Under the pieces are notes generated by a model. That model searched no databases. It saw nothing but the letters and a program-made list of their open reading frames with translations, and was not told the origin of the DNA. A program made the translations under genes and the position numbers. This document shows positions 14,630-23,051 of a stretch of 38,369 nt of DNA, piece after piece. Source of the stretch: Candidatus Aenigmarchaeota archaeon LH_S6. Its GTDB lineage: Archaea > Aenigmatarchaeota > Aenigmatarchaeia > QMZS01. Positions within the stretch are counted from its first letter, which is position 1; every line of letters begins with the position of its first letter. The DNA is taken from NCBI GenBank assembly GCA_023659935.1, contig JAGXOK010000005.1, positions 1 through 38,369 on the forward strand, in the 5' to 3' direction.

Positions 14630-15521
14630 AATATTTCTCCTGTTCTTTTATTGCAAGTTTTGCTGCACCTAGAGCAGGATTTTTTACAATTATTATCTTT
14701 GCCTTTTTAAATCTTTTTTTAACTCTCTTCTCTAGTCTTGTTAACAAAAATTTATTTTTAAAAACACCCCCAACAAGAGCAATTTTAAAATTTCCTTTTA
14801 GTTTTACTTTTTTTATTACTGTTCCTACTCCATTTTCAAGTTCATCAATTACAGAGGAAATAATCCTTACCGCAACCTTATCTTTCTTTTTGCATGCTTT
14901 CTCTAACAAAGGAGCAAACTCACCAACATTTGATTTGAGGGTTTTCGTATAAATCAAGTTAACTATCTCTCTCATATCTTTTATCTTAGCTTTTTTGAGA
15001 ACAAGTCTTTCTAAAATTGTTTTTTCCCCTCTCCCATCTCTTGATCTAACTGCTGCTCTCAAAACTTTCTGCCCAATAGAAAAAGCACTTCCCTCATCAG
15101 ATAAAATATAATCCAATCCTCCTGCCTTTGCAACCAAGTTTCCATTTTTTGCGTAATAGTTGGAACCGGTACCTGCAATTATCACAGCACCATTTTCTAA
15201 ATTTAGGGAGGGTAGTACCCCCTCTATATCACTCACAACAGCGAAAGGAAAATTAACTATTTTATTTATTAATTTAATAACTTTTTCTCTATCTTTTTCT
15301 GTATCTATGGCTGCCAGGGAAAAACAACCAAACAAAATTTTTCTATTTTTTATTTTGGTAACAAGATTGGAAACATTTTGAATAAATTCTTCTTCAGGTA
15401 TATTTCTATGAGATAAACACCTACCCTCTACCTCAAAAACTTTTTTACCTTTCAAATTTAGAAGAACCAATCTGCTTCTTGTTGAGCCACCATCAATTCC
15501 TAAAAAATATTTTTTGTCCAT
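14613..15521 (-). CDS. BadF/BadG-type ATPase, probable N-acetylglucosamine/hexosamine kinase
   Basis: A 302-residue ASKHA-fold kinase. Phosphate-1 motif: FLGIDGGSTRSRLVLLNLKG. Phosphate-2/adenosine loop: AVIIAGTGSNYYAKNG. LSDEGSAFSIGQKVLRAAV is typical of N-acetylglucosamine kinases in the BcrAD/BadFG family. The 2-hydroxyacyl-CoA dehydratase activators of the same family carry a 4Fe-4S cysteine pair that is not seen here, so a sugar-kinase role is favoured. It is coupled to a phosphohexose isomerase downstream, consistent with salvage of an amino sugar or hexose. Confidence 0.82.
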   Translation of the reverse strand: MDKKYFLGIDGGSTRSRLVLLNLKGKKVFEVEGRCLSHRNIPEEEFIQNVSNLVTKIKNRKILFGCFSLAAIDTEKDREKVIKLINKIVNFPFAVVSDIEGVLPSLNLENGAVIIAGTGSNYYAKNGNLVAKAGGLDYILSDEGSAFSIGQKVLRAAVRSRDGRGEKTILERLVLKKAKIKDMREIVNLIYTKTLKSNVGEFAPLLEKACKKKDKVAVRIISSVIDELENGVGTVIKKVKLKGNFKIALVGGVFKNKFLLTRLEKRVKKRFKKAKIIIVKNPALGAAKLAIKEQEKYYGNNR

Positions 15522-15545
15522 AATTTAGAGAGTTATCCAAAGAAA

Positions 15546-16418
15546 CTAACCTTTATATTCCTCAACAATCTTCCTGAAGTCAGGTTTTCTTTTAAATCTG
15601 TGCCAAGTTCTTATCTGGGGCCATTGCCTTCTATAAGTTGGTTTTTTAACTTTGTAGAAAATTCCAATAGGAATTTTTGAGTTTTCACTATAACAGTAAT
15701 CCCACTCCAAAGACTTTTTCATCGCATCTTCATAATTACTTGAGTTATGGTTTACTTTCTCTAACTTATAAACGTGTTCTCTCAAAAATTGAGTTGTATT
15801 GTGATATGAAATACAGGGCTGTAAAATATCTATAAAAGAAAAACCTTTGTGTGTTATTGCTTCTTCAATCACTTTTGTCAGGTGAGGTATATCAAGAGCA
15901 AAACTTCTTGCCACAAAACTTGCACCATTTATCAAAGATAAAGCAAGGGGGTTTACTGGTTTTTCTCCTATTCCTAAGGGTGTTGAAGGGCTAACTAAAC
16001 CCTTTTCACTTGCAGGTGTTGCCTGTCCTGTAGTCAAAGAAAAAATCTGATTATTAAAAACCATAAAAGTTGCATTTATATTATACCTGCATGAATGGAC
16101 CAAGTGGGCAATTCCCTCTGCATAGGTTGCTCCATCCCCCCCAAAACCTATTACAGTTAATTCAGGATTTCCGATTTTTATTCCAAATAGAGTTGGAAGA
16201 GTCCTCCCATGCAAAGTATGAAAAAAATTTAAATTCAGGTAATCGTATATTTTGTCATAACAACCAACTCCACTAACTCCAACAATCTTATTCAAATCAA
16301 CTTTATTGTTATTTACCAAATTTGTTATTGCCTGTTTTACCCCACTCAAAATTCCAAAGTTAGTGCAGCCAGGACACCATGTTATTTTTTCCCCTGTATT
16401 TAAATCTTCTATTTTCAT
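15546..16418 (-). CDS. korB: 2-oxoacid:ferredoxin oxidoreductase beta subunit
   Basis: A 290-residue TPP-binding subunit. WCPGCTNFGIL supplies two cluster cysteines, GVGCYDK the third and LQPCISYHNTTQF the fourth, so the 4Fe-4S site is complete. The TPP-Mg2+ motif is GFGGDGATYAEG followed by NNQIFSLTTGQATP. It oxidatively decarboxylates a 2-oxoacid with CoA and reduces ferredoxin. Pyruvate and 2-oxoglutarate types cannot be firmly told apart from sequence alone; the alpha-beta layout with a fused gamma resembles KorAB/archaeal 2-oxoacid OFORs. It overlaps the alpha-gamma gene by 4 bases. Confidence 0.92.
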   Translation of the reverse strand: MKIEDLNTGEKITWCPGCTNFGILSGVKQAITNLVNNNKVDLNKIVGVSGVGCYDKIYDYLNLNFFHTLHGRTLPTLFGIKIGNPELTVIGFGGDGATYAEGIAHLVHSCRYNINATFMVFNNQIFSLTTGQATPASEKGLVSPSTPLGIGEKPVNPLALSLINGASFVARSFALDIPHLTKVIEEAITHKGFSFIDILQPCISYHNTTQFLREHVYKLEKVNHNSSNYEDAMKKSLEWDYCYSENSKIPIGIFYKVKKPTYRRQWPQIRTWHRFKRKPDFRKIVEEYKG

Positions 16419-18064
16419 TTTAAAACCTTTTCAACTTTCATAACAATTTCTTCAGAAGTAAGAGGCCTTGCATTATATTTCAGAATCTTTTTTTCAATAA
16501 TTTTTCCTGTCTGCTCTGCAATTATATCTCCAAGCAGACCTGTAACATTGTTTTCAATTAAAATTATTTCATTTGAATTTTCTATTTCCCTCTTTACAAT
16601 TTCTGTTGGAAAGGGACAAATGTAGGAAATTTGTAAAAACCTGAAGTTCTCAAGTTTTTTCAGGGAATCAATTATTGCCCCTTTTGTAGAGCCCCACCCA
16701 ACAATCAAGTTTTTTCCTTCTCCATAAACGGATACAGGTTTAAGTTTATTTATTTCCTCTTTTATAAAATCCATTTTTCTAAGTCTTTTGTCATTCATTT
16801 TAACTATCAAGTCTTCTTTCTCTGTTGTATAACCAAGTTCATTATGTTCATAACTCGATGCCCTGACTTTTGCATTTTCTCCTGGAACTGCTCTTGGTGA
16901 AACACCATTTTCTGTTATAGAATAACTTTTGTACTCTTCTGAGGGTGTGGTAATAAAATTCGAAGGTTTTATCTTAGGTTCCTCAAACTCATCAAAACTA
17001 TAGTTACTTTCTCCAACATGTTTATCCCCCAAAATTATTGAGATAACTCTATATTTGTAGGCTAAATAAAAGGTTTCAATTGTTCTATAAAAACATTCTT
17101 TTGAATCTCCTGGAGCTACAACTACCCTAGGAAATTCCCCGTGTCCCGCATTTACTGCGAATTTCAAATCTCCCTGAGAAGTATAAGTTGGGACTCCATT
17201 TGCTGGACTTGTTCTTTGGCCTAAATATAATACTAAGGGAACTTCAGAAATTCCCTGTAGACTTATCGCCTCTGCCATCAAAGAAAAACCTAGTCCAGAT
17301 GTCCCCACCATACTTATAGCACCAGCATAACTTGCCCCTAGGGCAGCATTAATAATGGCAATTTCATTCTCGGGCTGGACAACCATAAAATCATTTTCAA
17401 TCTGTTTTGAGGCAAGAATATGTAAAACAGGAGTTGCTGGAGTTATAGGATATGCAAAATAAATATCAAGACTTGAAGCAATAGCTCCAGAAGAAATAGC
17501 TTCATTTCCAGTCATGAAATACTTATTTTTCTCATTTGGTTCAGGTAGTTCGATTTTCTGCTCAACAGAGGTGTAACCTCTTCTGATTAATTTCTCTATA
17601 ATATCTGTTTTTTTCTTAAACACTTCTTCAACAACCTTCAGAACATTTTCAATAGGGAGACCGAGAATTTTGAAAAATGCACCAATCAAAACATCAATAC
17701 CAAATTTTTTAGGTGTGCCTGTTTCTTCAAGGACTTTTGATATGTCAAGCTCAATTAAATTTCTCGCTTTTAGATTTTTATCCCCTAAAACAAAACCCCT
17801 CTTATTCAATTTTTCCCTGTGTTTATCTATTGTATCCTGATTCAGACTAATAATCATATCATAAAAATTTTCATGGGAATTAACCGGTTTATCAGAAACT
17901 TTTAGAATATTAAAATTGTGACCTCCTTTTATCAGAGAAGGATAATCCCTATAATTAAATACATAATAACCAGAATTTGTGAAAATCTTGCCAATTAATA
18001 AAGCTGTTTTTGCAATTCCTTGACCAGCGGCCCCACCTATTAATATCTGTTTTTCCATAATCAA
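16415..18064 (-). CDS. korA: 2-oxoacid:ferredoxin oxidoreductase, fused gamma-alpha subunit
   Basis: A 549-residue fusion. Residues 1-175 are the gamma (CoA-linked) domain (IGGAAGQGIAKTALLIGKIF, YPSLIKGGHNFNILKVSD). From about residue 183 the alpha domain begins (MTGNEAISSGAIASSL, with the YPITPATP substrate loop), and the C-terminal domain includes YGEGKNLIVGWGSTKGAI. It pairs with the beta subunit to form a two-gene OFOR typical of aerobic and many other archaea. No delta ferredoxin subunit is encoded next to it, so it must use an external ferredoxin. It overlaps the radical SAM gene upstream by 4 bases and the beta gene downstream by 4 bases: a tightly coupled operon. Confidence 0.93.
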   Translation of the reverse strand: MIMEKQILIGGAAGQGIAKTALLIGKIFTNSGYYVFNYRDYPSLIKGGHNFNILKVSDKPVNSHENFYDMIISLNQDTIDKHREKLNKRGFVLGDKNLKARNLIELDISKVLEETGTPKKFGIDVLIGAFFKILGLPIENVLKVVEEVFKKKTDIIEKLIRRGYTSVEQKIELPEPNEKNKYFMTGNEAISSGAIASSLDIYFAYPITPATPVLHILASKQIENDFMVVQPENEIAIINAALGASYAGAISMVGTSGLGFSLMAEAISLQGISEVPLVLYLGQRTSPANGVPTYTSQGDLKFAVNAGHGEFPRVVVAPGDSKECFYRTIETFYLAYKYRVISIILGDKHVGESNYSFDEFEEPKIKPSNFITTPSEEYKSYSITENGVSPRAVPGENAKVRASSYEHNELGYTTEKEDLIVKMNDKRLRKMDFIKEEINKLKPVSVYGEGKNLIVGWGSTKGAIIDSLKKLENFRFLQISYICPFPTEIVKREIENSNEIILIENNVTGLLGDIIAEQTGKIIEKKILKYNARPLTSEEIVMKVEKVLK

Positions 18065-19656
18065 CCAAAGAAATTTTTTAGCTTATTATAAGTTTTCTTA
18101 TAAACTTTTCCTGATTCTAATTTTTTTACATCCCTATGATATAAATCATCTTTTAATTTTCTTTTATTCTTTTTTTCCCATTCCTCTGTTGGGACGCTAG
18201 ATTCTTCCTGTACTTTATCCCTATAGTATTCTGGGAGAACATTGAAAGTACAGAAAGGAATTATCTTTTTATTTGGCATTAAATAATGAATAACACATCT
18301 TTTAACCCTCTCAATGTCATAGTTATATAAATCCTGAAAGTGCATAATCCCTATAAACAGGCTCTTGTGGTGAAGTTCCCCTAGGGCTTTGTAGTTATGT
18401 TTAATAAGAGCATTAAAAAGTAATTTAGACAAATTCAGGTTTTTTGGCTCCTTCTTTTTATCTATGAACTTTCTCAAATTCAAAATAATCTTTGAAGCAG
18501 TTAAATATTTATTTTTTCCTTTCTCAATTTCATCAGCTTTTTCATCCAAATATTCAAAAAAACCTTCAACATCAACAAATCTTGTTATTGGAACAACTTT
18601 ATCTCCATCGAGGAATAAATATGTTGCAGCCCCACAGGCAAAATGACAACTTAGAGAATATTGTGGTTTTCCAGTTATAGCTTCGACAAACCTTGTTATT
18701 GGCCTTATAACAGGAATAGGATAAAAGTCCTCTTTTAATATTGTACTGTTTGTCTGCTCTTCTAACTTTTTAATGACTTCTGGAATTGTTATTCTCTGCT
18801 TTTCCCTCTCCTTTCTAGGCATTCTTCCAACAAGAGAAACCGGCTGGAAATTTACAGATCTAACAATATCTAAATTGTTTAAACCAAAGTTTACCATTGA
18901 GCCTATTTCCTGGTTATTCATCCCTTTAATTACTGTTGGTACCAGAACAGTTTCCAAATTTGATTTTCTGAAATTCTTTAGAATATAGGGAACTTCCCAG
19001 TGATTTTTAGGATTTGCTTTTTTTGAAACTCCATCAAAACTTAAATACATCGTATTAACTCCCGCTTTTTTTATTTCCTTTGCAAATTTTAAGTTCTTAT
19101 AAAGTTTGTAAGTCCCCTGAGTATTTAACTGAACATGGTCATATCCTTCCTCTTTACAAATTTTGATAATATCAATTAAGTCTGGTCTTAACTCAGGATT
19201 CCCTCCAGTCAGCTGGATTGCTGTTGGAGGAACAGGCTTTTCTTCTCTCCCCACTCTCAACATTTCTCTTATTTGGCTTAAACTTGGTTCGTAAACGCTC
19301 CCTCCTTCCTTAGCATAATAAAAACAATACCAGCATCTCAACTCACACCTATTTGTAACTACTATATTTGCCAGGCAGGTCTGTGATTTATGAGAGGAAC
19401 AAAGACCACAATCAAAAGGACAATTTCCTGTACTTTTTGTGTTTAGGTTTGATACACCTTTTCCATTATAACCAAATTTTCTAAACTTGTTATACATTTC
19501 AGCATCAGAAAAATAAATTTCTTTAAATTTCCCATGTTTTGAACATTTTTTTTCTATCCAAACTTTTCCATTTTTAACAAAAACGCTAGCAGGAATTTTT
19601 TTAACACAAACAGGACACAAAGAGTAAGTTTTCTTTGGCAATTTCTGCTTATACAT
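18061..19656 (-). CDS. tes: Radical SAM protein, tetraether lipid synthase (Tes)-like
   Basis: A 531-residue protein. An N-terminal metal-binding region (SLCPVCVKKIPASV, then GNCPFDCGLCSSHKSQTC) precedes the radical SAM triad CELRCWYCFYY (Cx3Cx2C) at about residue 108. AIQLTGGNPELRPDLIDII is the SAM-binding GGE-equivalent. The C-terminal half has further Cys residues (SLSCHFACGAATYLF). This order matches the archaeal Tes/MJ0619 family, which joins two archaeol chains to make GDGT membrane lipids; related members make other C-C bonds, so the product is inferred. Both added FeS clusters and repeated SAM cleavage demand low-potential electrons, and the next two genes encode a ferredoxin-reducing OFOR. 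Confidence 0.85.
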   Translation of the reverse strand: MYKQKLPKKTYSLCPVCVKKIPASVFVKNGKVWIEKKCSKHGKFKEIYFSDAEMYNKFRKFGYNGKGVSNLNTKSTGNCPFDCGLCSSHKSQTCLANIVVTNRCELRCWYCFYYAKEGGSVYEPSLSQIREMLRVGREEKPVPPTAIQLTGGNPELRPDLIDIIKICKEEGYDHVQLNTQGTYKLYKNLKFAKEIKKAGVNTMYLSFDGVSKKANPKNHWEVPYILKNFRKSNLETVLVPTVIKGMNNQEIGSMVNFGLNNLDIVRSVNFQPVSLVGRMPRKEREKQRITIPEVIKKLEEQTNSTILKEDFYPIPVIRPITRFVEAITGKPQYSLSCHFACGAATYLFLDGDKVVPITRFVDVEGFFEYLDEKADEIEKGKNKYLTASKIILNLRKFIDKKKEPKNLNLSKLLFNALIKHNYKALGELHHKSLFIGIMHFQDLYNYDIERVKRCVIHYLMPNKKIIPFCTFNVLPEYYRDKVQEESSVPTEEWEKKNKRKLKDDLYHRDVKKLESGKVYKKTYNKLKNFFG

Positions 19657-19687
19657 ATTTTTATATCTTTTTAAAATATATAAAACT
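19657..19687. promoter_or_regulatory. Interlocked divergent promoters of tes and the HTH gene
   Basis: Only 31 bases separate the two start codons. Placing TATA boxes about 26 bases from leaderless starts gives TTTTATATC (19661-19669) for the plus-strand gene and TTATATAT (minus strand, about 19675-19682) for tes. Each promoter's TATA box therefore lies inside the other's initiation zone, so the two polymerases cannot both bind, and the HTH product could switch between them. Confidence 0.55.
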
Positions 19688-20098
19688 ATGGAAAAAGTCT
19701 ATGAAATCTTCAGCAATTTAGTTTCAACCTTAGGTTACTCAAGAGCCCACGCTTCAATACTCACAACCCTTTTTGCTCACAGAGAGTTATCTCTAGGGGA
19801 AATAGCCAAAAATACAAAATATTCTCTATCTTCAATATCCCTCTCTTTGGATTTGTTGGAGTTTTTAGGGTTGATTAAAAGATTCAGAAAAGATAAGAGC
19901 AAGAAAGTTTATGTTAAATTAGAAGGGGACCTGTTGTTGGCCCTGAAAGAACTTATTTTGATGAAAATCAATAGAGGAGTTAACAGTGCACTTGAGGAGT
20001 TGAAAAGAGAAAAAAAAGAAGAAACAGTTAAGAGGGAAATTTTAAGATTTAAAAAATACATAGATAACCTATACAAAGTTGAAATACCAAAAGATTAA
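19688..20098 (+). CDS. Winged-helix transcriptional regulator (MarR/TrmB/GbsR-like)
   Basis: A 136-residue protein. Residues 1-75 form a winged helix (GYSRAHASILTTLFAHRELS, LGEIAKNTKYSLSSISLSLD as recognition helix, then KSKKVYVKLEG as wing). The tail (about residues 85-130) is a charged helix likely used for dimerisation. No effector-binding domain is present. Being divergent from tes with a 31-base shared promoter, it probably controls itself and the tes-korAB operon, perhaps in response to membrane or redox state; this is inference from position. Confidence 0.8.
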   Translation: MEKVYEIFSNLVSTLGYSRAHASILTTLFAHRELSLGEIAKNTKYSLSSISLSLDLLEFLGLIKRFRKDKSKKVYVKLEGDLLLALKELILMKINRGVNSALEELKREKKEETVKREILRFKKYIDNLYKVEIPKD

Positions 20099-20117
20099 GA
20101 ATTTAAGCAATTATCAA

Positions 20118-20273
20118 CTATTCTTTTTTAGCCCATTTACCTCTTTTTCTCCCCATTTTAAAGTATTTTCTACATTTTGATGAGCAGAAATAGAAAATCC
20201 GGCCTTTGTTGTTTACAAACATAACTCCTGAACCTTTTTTTACTATTTTCCCACAAAAAGAGCATTTTACCAT
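20118..20273 (-). CDS. rpl24e: Ribosomal protein L24e
   Basis: A 51-residue L24e, too short for most gene callers' limits. Its zinc site is CSFCGKIV with [10 protein letters not shown] (C2-C2), and the body reads [14 protein letters not shown]. The tail [11 protein letters not shown] is basic as expected. It starts 1 base after the S28e stop, an archaeal gene pair usually found with L7Ae. Confidence 0.95.
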   Translation of the reverse strand: MVKCSFCGKIVKKGSGVMFVNNKGRIFYFCSSKCRKYFKMGRKRGKWAKKE

Positions 20274-20274
20274 A

Positions 20275-20463
20275 TTAAGTGTATGCGCCTTCCATTTCCA
20301 TTTCCTTTAAATAAACAATATCACCTGCCTTGATTTTACCAACTGTTGTCCTTTCAAGTATTTTATTTTTCTTTTTACCTTCCAATAATTTACACTTAAC
20401 GATACTAATTCCTTTTGGTCCTTCTCTCCTAATGAGTTTTATAACTTCTGCTGCTTCTGCCAT
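20275..20463 (-). CDS. rps28e: Ribosomal protein S28e
   Basis: A 62-residue S28e. I use ATG 20461-20463 ([20 protein letters not shown]) because this gives the family's normal length; the longer open frame to 20652 runs through integrase-remnant DNA on the other strand. [20 protein letters not shown] and [14 protein letters not shown] match the OB-fold core and the conserved LRETERE end. It is co-transcribed with rpl24e; an AT-rich promoter lies at 20472-20495. Confidence 0.95.
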   Translation of the reverse strand: MAEAAEVIKLIRREGPKGISIVKCKLLEGKKKNKILERTTVGKIKAGDIVYLKEMEMEGAYT

Positions 20464-20498
20464 AAATACTTCTAAATTTAAAAAGGTAATTAATCCAG
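20464..20498 (-). promoter_or_regulatory. Promoter of rps28e-rpl24e
   Basis: Upstream of the ATG at 20463 the minus strand is AT-rich (ATTAATTACC at about 20486-20495, CTTTTTAAATTTAG at 20471-20484). A TATA element about 26 bases from the start would give a leaderless message. Confidence 0.4.
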
Positions 20499-20580
20499 GA
20501 AAGGATATAAAGCCAAGTTTGGTTAGAATTAAAGAAGTTGGAATTTCAAGGGAGGAATTTTTTGAGTTATTGGGAAAAGT

Positions 20581-20645
20581 GTGACATCCTCCACCACCAA
20601 ATTGATTTTTGGAAGTGGCTTCCAACGATGAAATTATGCTATTGA
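20581..20645 (+). repeat. Integrase 3'-end repeat, copy B
   Basis: Bases 20581-20631 are the exact inverse of 1-51. Translated on the plus strand they give [16 protein letters not shown], followed by KLCY and a stop at 20643-20645. No other part of an integrase is upstream here; the DNA before it (20464-20580) is the rps28e promoter side. The copy lies next to a TnpB remnant. Confidence 0.9.
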
Positions 20646-20776
20646 GACTCATCGTATATAGTTCCTGCTTCCACGACCCGACTTGCTGACTGAGCAGTAG
20701 AGGTCAACTCTCCACAGGCGTGAATTCCCACTCGTCCAGCGGTATTTCTATTCCTTCCCTTAGTATAATATAACAA
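20639..20776 (-). pseudogene. tnpB: TnpB (IS200/IS605 family) C-terminal remnant
   Basis: The minus strand reads RNRNTAGRVGIHACGELTST then AQSASRVVEAGTIYDESQ and a stop at 20639-20641. RNTxGxxGIxACGE and EAGT are hallmarks of the tail of archaeal TnpB, the RNA-guided nuclease carried by IS605-type elements. Upstream the frame breaks after about 15 more codons, so the RuvC and zinc-finger parts are gone. The 100 bases up to the XRE gene hold only its promoter region. Confidence 0.8.
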
Positions 20777-20876
20777 AATCCTTTAGTAAGGTAATTGAGC
20801 TACTACCAAAATCCTATATTATTAACTAAGCTTTTGGAAGTAGACTTCTTGGCTATTTTAAGTTAAAGAATAAATT

Positions 20877-21584
20877 ATGGAAGATATAGATGAATTAAAA
20901 AAGAAAATTGCAGGGGAAATTGTACTTTCTAATATTCCAGGGGAAACAATCAAAAAATGGAGGCAATTGTTCAAAATTCCTCAGGGAGAATTATCTAGAA
21001 AACTAAATATAAGTTCCTCTGTAATTTCTGACTATGAATCTGGTAGAAGGAAATCACCTGGAACAAAAATAATAGACAGAATTGTTAATGAGATTATAAA
21101 TATAGACATGAGGAAAGGAGGAAAAGTTATTGAAGAATTTTTAGCCTTGTATAAAACACCAGATTTCAAAACATTTATTTTAGCGATGAAAGAATTTGAA
21201 AAACCTGTAAAAATAAAAGATTTCTTAAGGGAAATAAATGGGGAGCCCTGCTATGAATTTGATAACATAGATATTTATGGTTATTCTTTAATAGACAGCG
21301 AGCGAGCGATAATAAATTTTCCACCATTAGAATTATCAAGAGTTTCTTCTCTGATAAACAGACATTGTTTGATATTCACGAATTTACAGAGAGGGAGGTC
21401 TCCTTTAGTAGCAATAAGATTGACAAACCTGAAACCAGGGCTAATTGTCTTGCATGGAATAAAAAAAGTAGATGAAACTGCCTTGAGAATTGCAAAACTT
21501 GAAAATCTACCTGTTGCCATCTCCTATGTTTCTACAGAAGACAGATTAATTAAACTGTCAGAAAATATTAATAACAAATTCTAA
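20877..21584 (+). CDS. XRE-family HTH regulator with archaeal C-terminal domain
   Basis: A 235-residue protein. An HTH of the Cro/CI type spans about residues 25-80 (WRQLFKIPQGELSRKLNISS, VISDYESGRRKSPG). The rest (about 100-235), including RSPLVAIRLTNLKPGLIVLH, is a domain shared by a family of archaeal XRE regulators whose ligand is unknown. The long N-terminal region before the HTH resembles MBF1-like proteins but the zinc ribbon of MBF1 is missing. It has its own promoter (AT-rich tract 20845-20870). Its 3' end overlaps the convergent pilin-like gene by 17 bases. Confidence 0.85.
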   Translation: MEDIDELKKKIAGEIVLSNIPGETIKKWRQLFKIPQGELSRKLNISSSVISDYESGRRKSPGTKIIDRIVNEIINIDMRKGGKVIEEFLALYKTPDFKTFILAMKEFEKPVKIKDFLREINGEPCYEFDNIDIYGYSLIDSERAIINFPPLELSRVSSLINRHCLIFTNLQRGRSPLVAIRLTNLKPGLIVLHGIKKVDETALRIAKLENLPVAISYVSTEDRLIKLSENINNKF

Positions 21585-21870
21585 TTATTTTGAAATCATC
21601 CCTCTCAGAAATCGTAAAATAATCAACAATTCTTTTATCTTCACATTTTTCTGATACAGAGATATCAAAATCTAAAACTCTTTCCATACAACTTTCTATT
21701 CTATAACTGCTCTGGTTTAGTTTTTCTTCATCTCTCAGTATCTCTAAAGCATTATACACCTGCCCTTTCTTATTATTGAATTCCATAGAATTAATATTAA
21801 TTATAAGAGTAGGAAAAAGCAAAATTATAATTGCTATCAGCGCCTCCAGAGAAAATAAATAACCTTTCAT
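21568..21870 (-). CDS. Small pilin-like membrane-anchored protein
   Basis: I use ATG 21868-21870 (MKGYLFSLEALIAIIILLFP), one of two near starts (the other is 21876); 100 residues. A short basic leader ending in KG is followed by SLEALIAIIILLF, the pattern of archaeal class III signal peptides, where a prepilin peptidase cuts before the hydrophobic helix. The rest is small and soluble with three cysteines (SCMERVL, SEKCEDK, IRICY), so it probably sits outside the membrane. The same KG-x4-LE leader pattern appears in the 987-residue protein at 26852. It is divergent from ychF with only 20 bases between. Confidence 0.6.
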   Translation of the reverse strand: MKGYLFSLEALIAIIILLFPTLIININSMEFNNKKGQVYNALEILRDEEKLNQSSYRIESCMERVLDFDISVSEKCEDKRIVDYFTISERDDFKIIRICY

Positions 21871-21890
21871 AATCAATCACAAGAATAATT

Positions 21891-23030
21891 ATGAAAATAG
21901 GTCTTGTTGGAAAGCCGAGTTCAGGGAAATCAACCTTTTTTAAGGCAGCAACTTTAATAGATACAAAAATAGGGAATTTTCCATTTACAACAGTTAATCC
22001 AAGTATTGGATTTGGATATGTGAGAGTTAGTTGTCCTGAGAAATTTTTTAATGTAAAATGCAATCCAAGACAGGGTTATTGTATTGAAGGAAACAGATTT
22101 GTCCCTCTTGAATTAGTAGATGTTGCCGGGCTGGTCCCTGGTGCTCATGAAGGAAAAGGTATGGGAAATAAATTTCTGGATGATTTAAGACAGGCGGACT
22201 GTTTAATTCATATTGTTGATGCTTCAGGAACAACTGATAGTGAGGGAAAGGAATGTTCTGAACATAATCCTCTAGAAGATGTAAAATTTTTAGAGGATGA
22301 ATTAAATAGATGGTTTTTATCAATTCTTGAAAAAAACTGGAAAAAAATTAGTGATGCAAAGGATATAGCAAAACAGTTTTCTGGGTTGAAGGTATTACTT
22401 TCAGTAGTCTCAGAGACGATGAAAGAACTAAACCTTGATGAAAAAGTAAAAACCTGGACAAGTGAAGAAAGATTAAATTTTGTAAGTAGATTAAGAGAAA
22501 AAGTGCAGCCAATTTTGATCGCTGCAAATAAAGTTGATAAACCCGAAGCAGAAAGGTGGATTGGAGAGTTAACTAAAATTGGAGGAGTTCCTTGCTCAGC
22601 AGAAGCTGAACTTGCTTTAAAGGAAGCAGAAAAAAACAATTTGATAAAATATATCCCTGGAAACAAGGACTTTGAGATAATAGGAGAGGTTACAGATAAA
22701 CAAAAACTGGCCCTCGAAAAGATTAAAGAATCACTAAAAAAATTTAGTTCTACCGGAATCCAAGTTATAATGAATAAAGCAGTTTTTGAAGTTCTGCAAT
22801 ATATTGCTGTTTTTCCTGTAGTAAAAAAACTTAGTGATAAAGAAGGTAGGATTCTACCTGATGCTTTTTTGATTCCCCCAAATTCAACAGCTTTGGATTT
22901 TGCTTATAAAATTCATGAAGACCTTGGAAAAAAATTCATTACCGCGATAGATGTAAAAACAAAACAAAGAGTTGGAAAAAACTATAAATTAAAAAACCTT
23001 GATGTTATTGAGATTGTTTCAGGTAAATAA
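21891..23030 (+). CDS. ychF: YchF/OLA1-type GTPase/ATPase
   Basis: A 379-residue Obg-family P-loop protein. Walker A GKPSSGKSTFF, switch II DVAGLVPGAHEGKG and ANKVDKPEA (NKxD in place of the ATP-specific NxxE) are clear. A helical insert follows the G domain, and the C-terminal TGS domain reads GRILPDAFLIPPNSTALDFA. It carries the archaeal insert with Cys pairs (KFFNVKCNPRQGYCIEG). YchF binds ribosomes and tunes translation and stress responses; the exact role in archaea is unsettled. Confidence 0.93.
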   Translation: MKIGLVGKPSSGKSTFFKAATLIDTKIGNFPFTTVNPSIGFGYVRVSCPEKFFNVKCNPRQGYCIEGNRFVPLELVDVAGLVPGAHEGKGMGNKFLDDLRQADCLIHIVDASGTTDSEGKECSEHNPLEDVKFLEDELNRWFLSILEKNWKKISDAKDIAKQFSGLKVLLSVVSETMKELNLDEKVKTWTSEERLNFVSRLREKVQPILIAANKVDKPEAERWIGELTKIGGVPCSAEAELALKEAEKNNLIKYIPGNKDFEIIGEVTDKQKLALEKIKESLKKFSSTGIQVIMNKAVFEVLQYIAVFPVVKKLSDKEGRILPDAFLIPPNSTALDFAYKIHEDLGKKFITAIDVKTKQRVGKNYKLKNLDVIEIVSGK

Positions 23031-23051
23031 TTAATTAAAATTTAGTAGATT

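Noticed and set aside
20330-20584. Plus-strand open frame of 84 codons ending in REEFFELLGKV
   Set aside because: Most of it is antisense to rps28e. The last 40 codons look somewhat coding but have no start or known family; possibly the end of a lost gene.
20464-20652. 63-codon N-terminal extension of S28e
   Set aside because: S28e has its usual length from ATG 20463, and the extension reads antisense integrase-remnant DNA.
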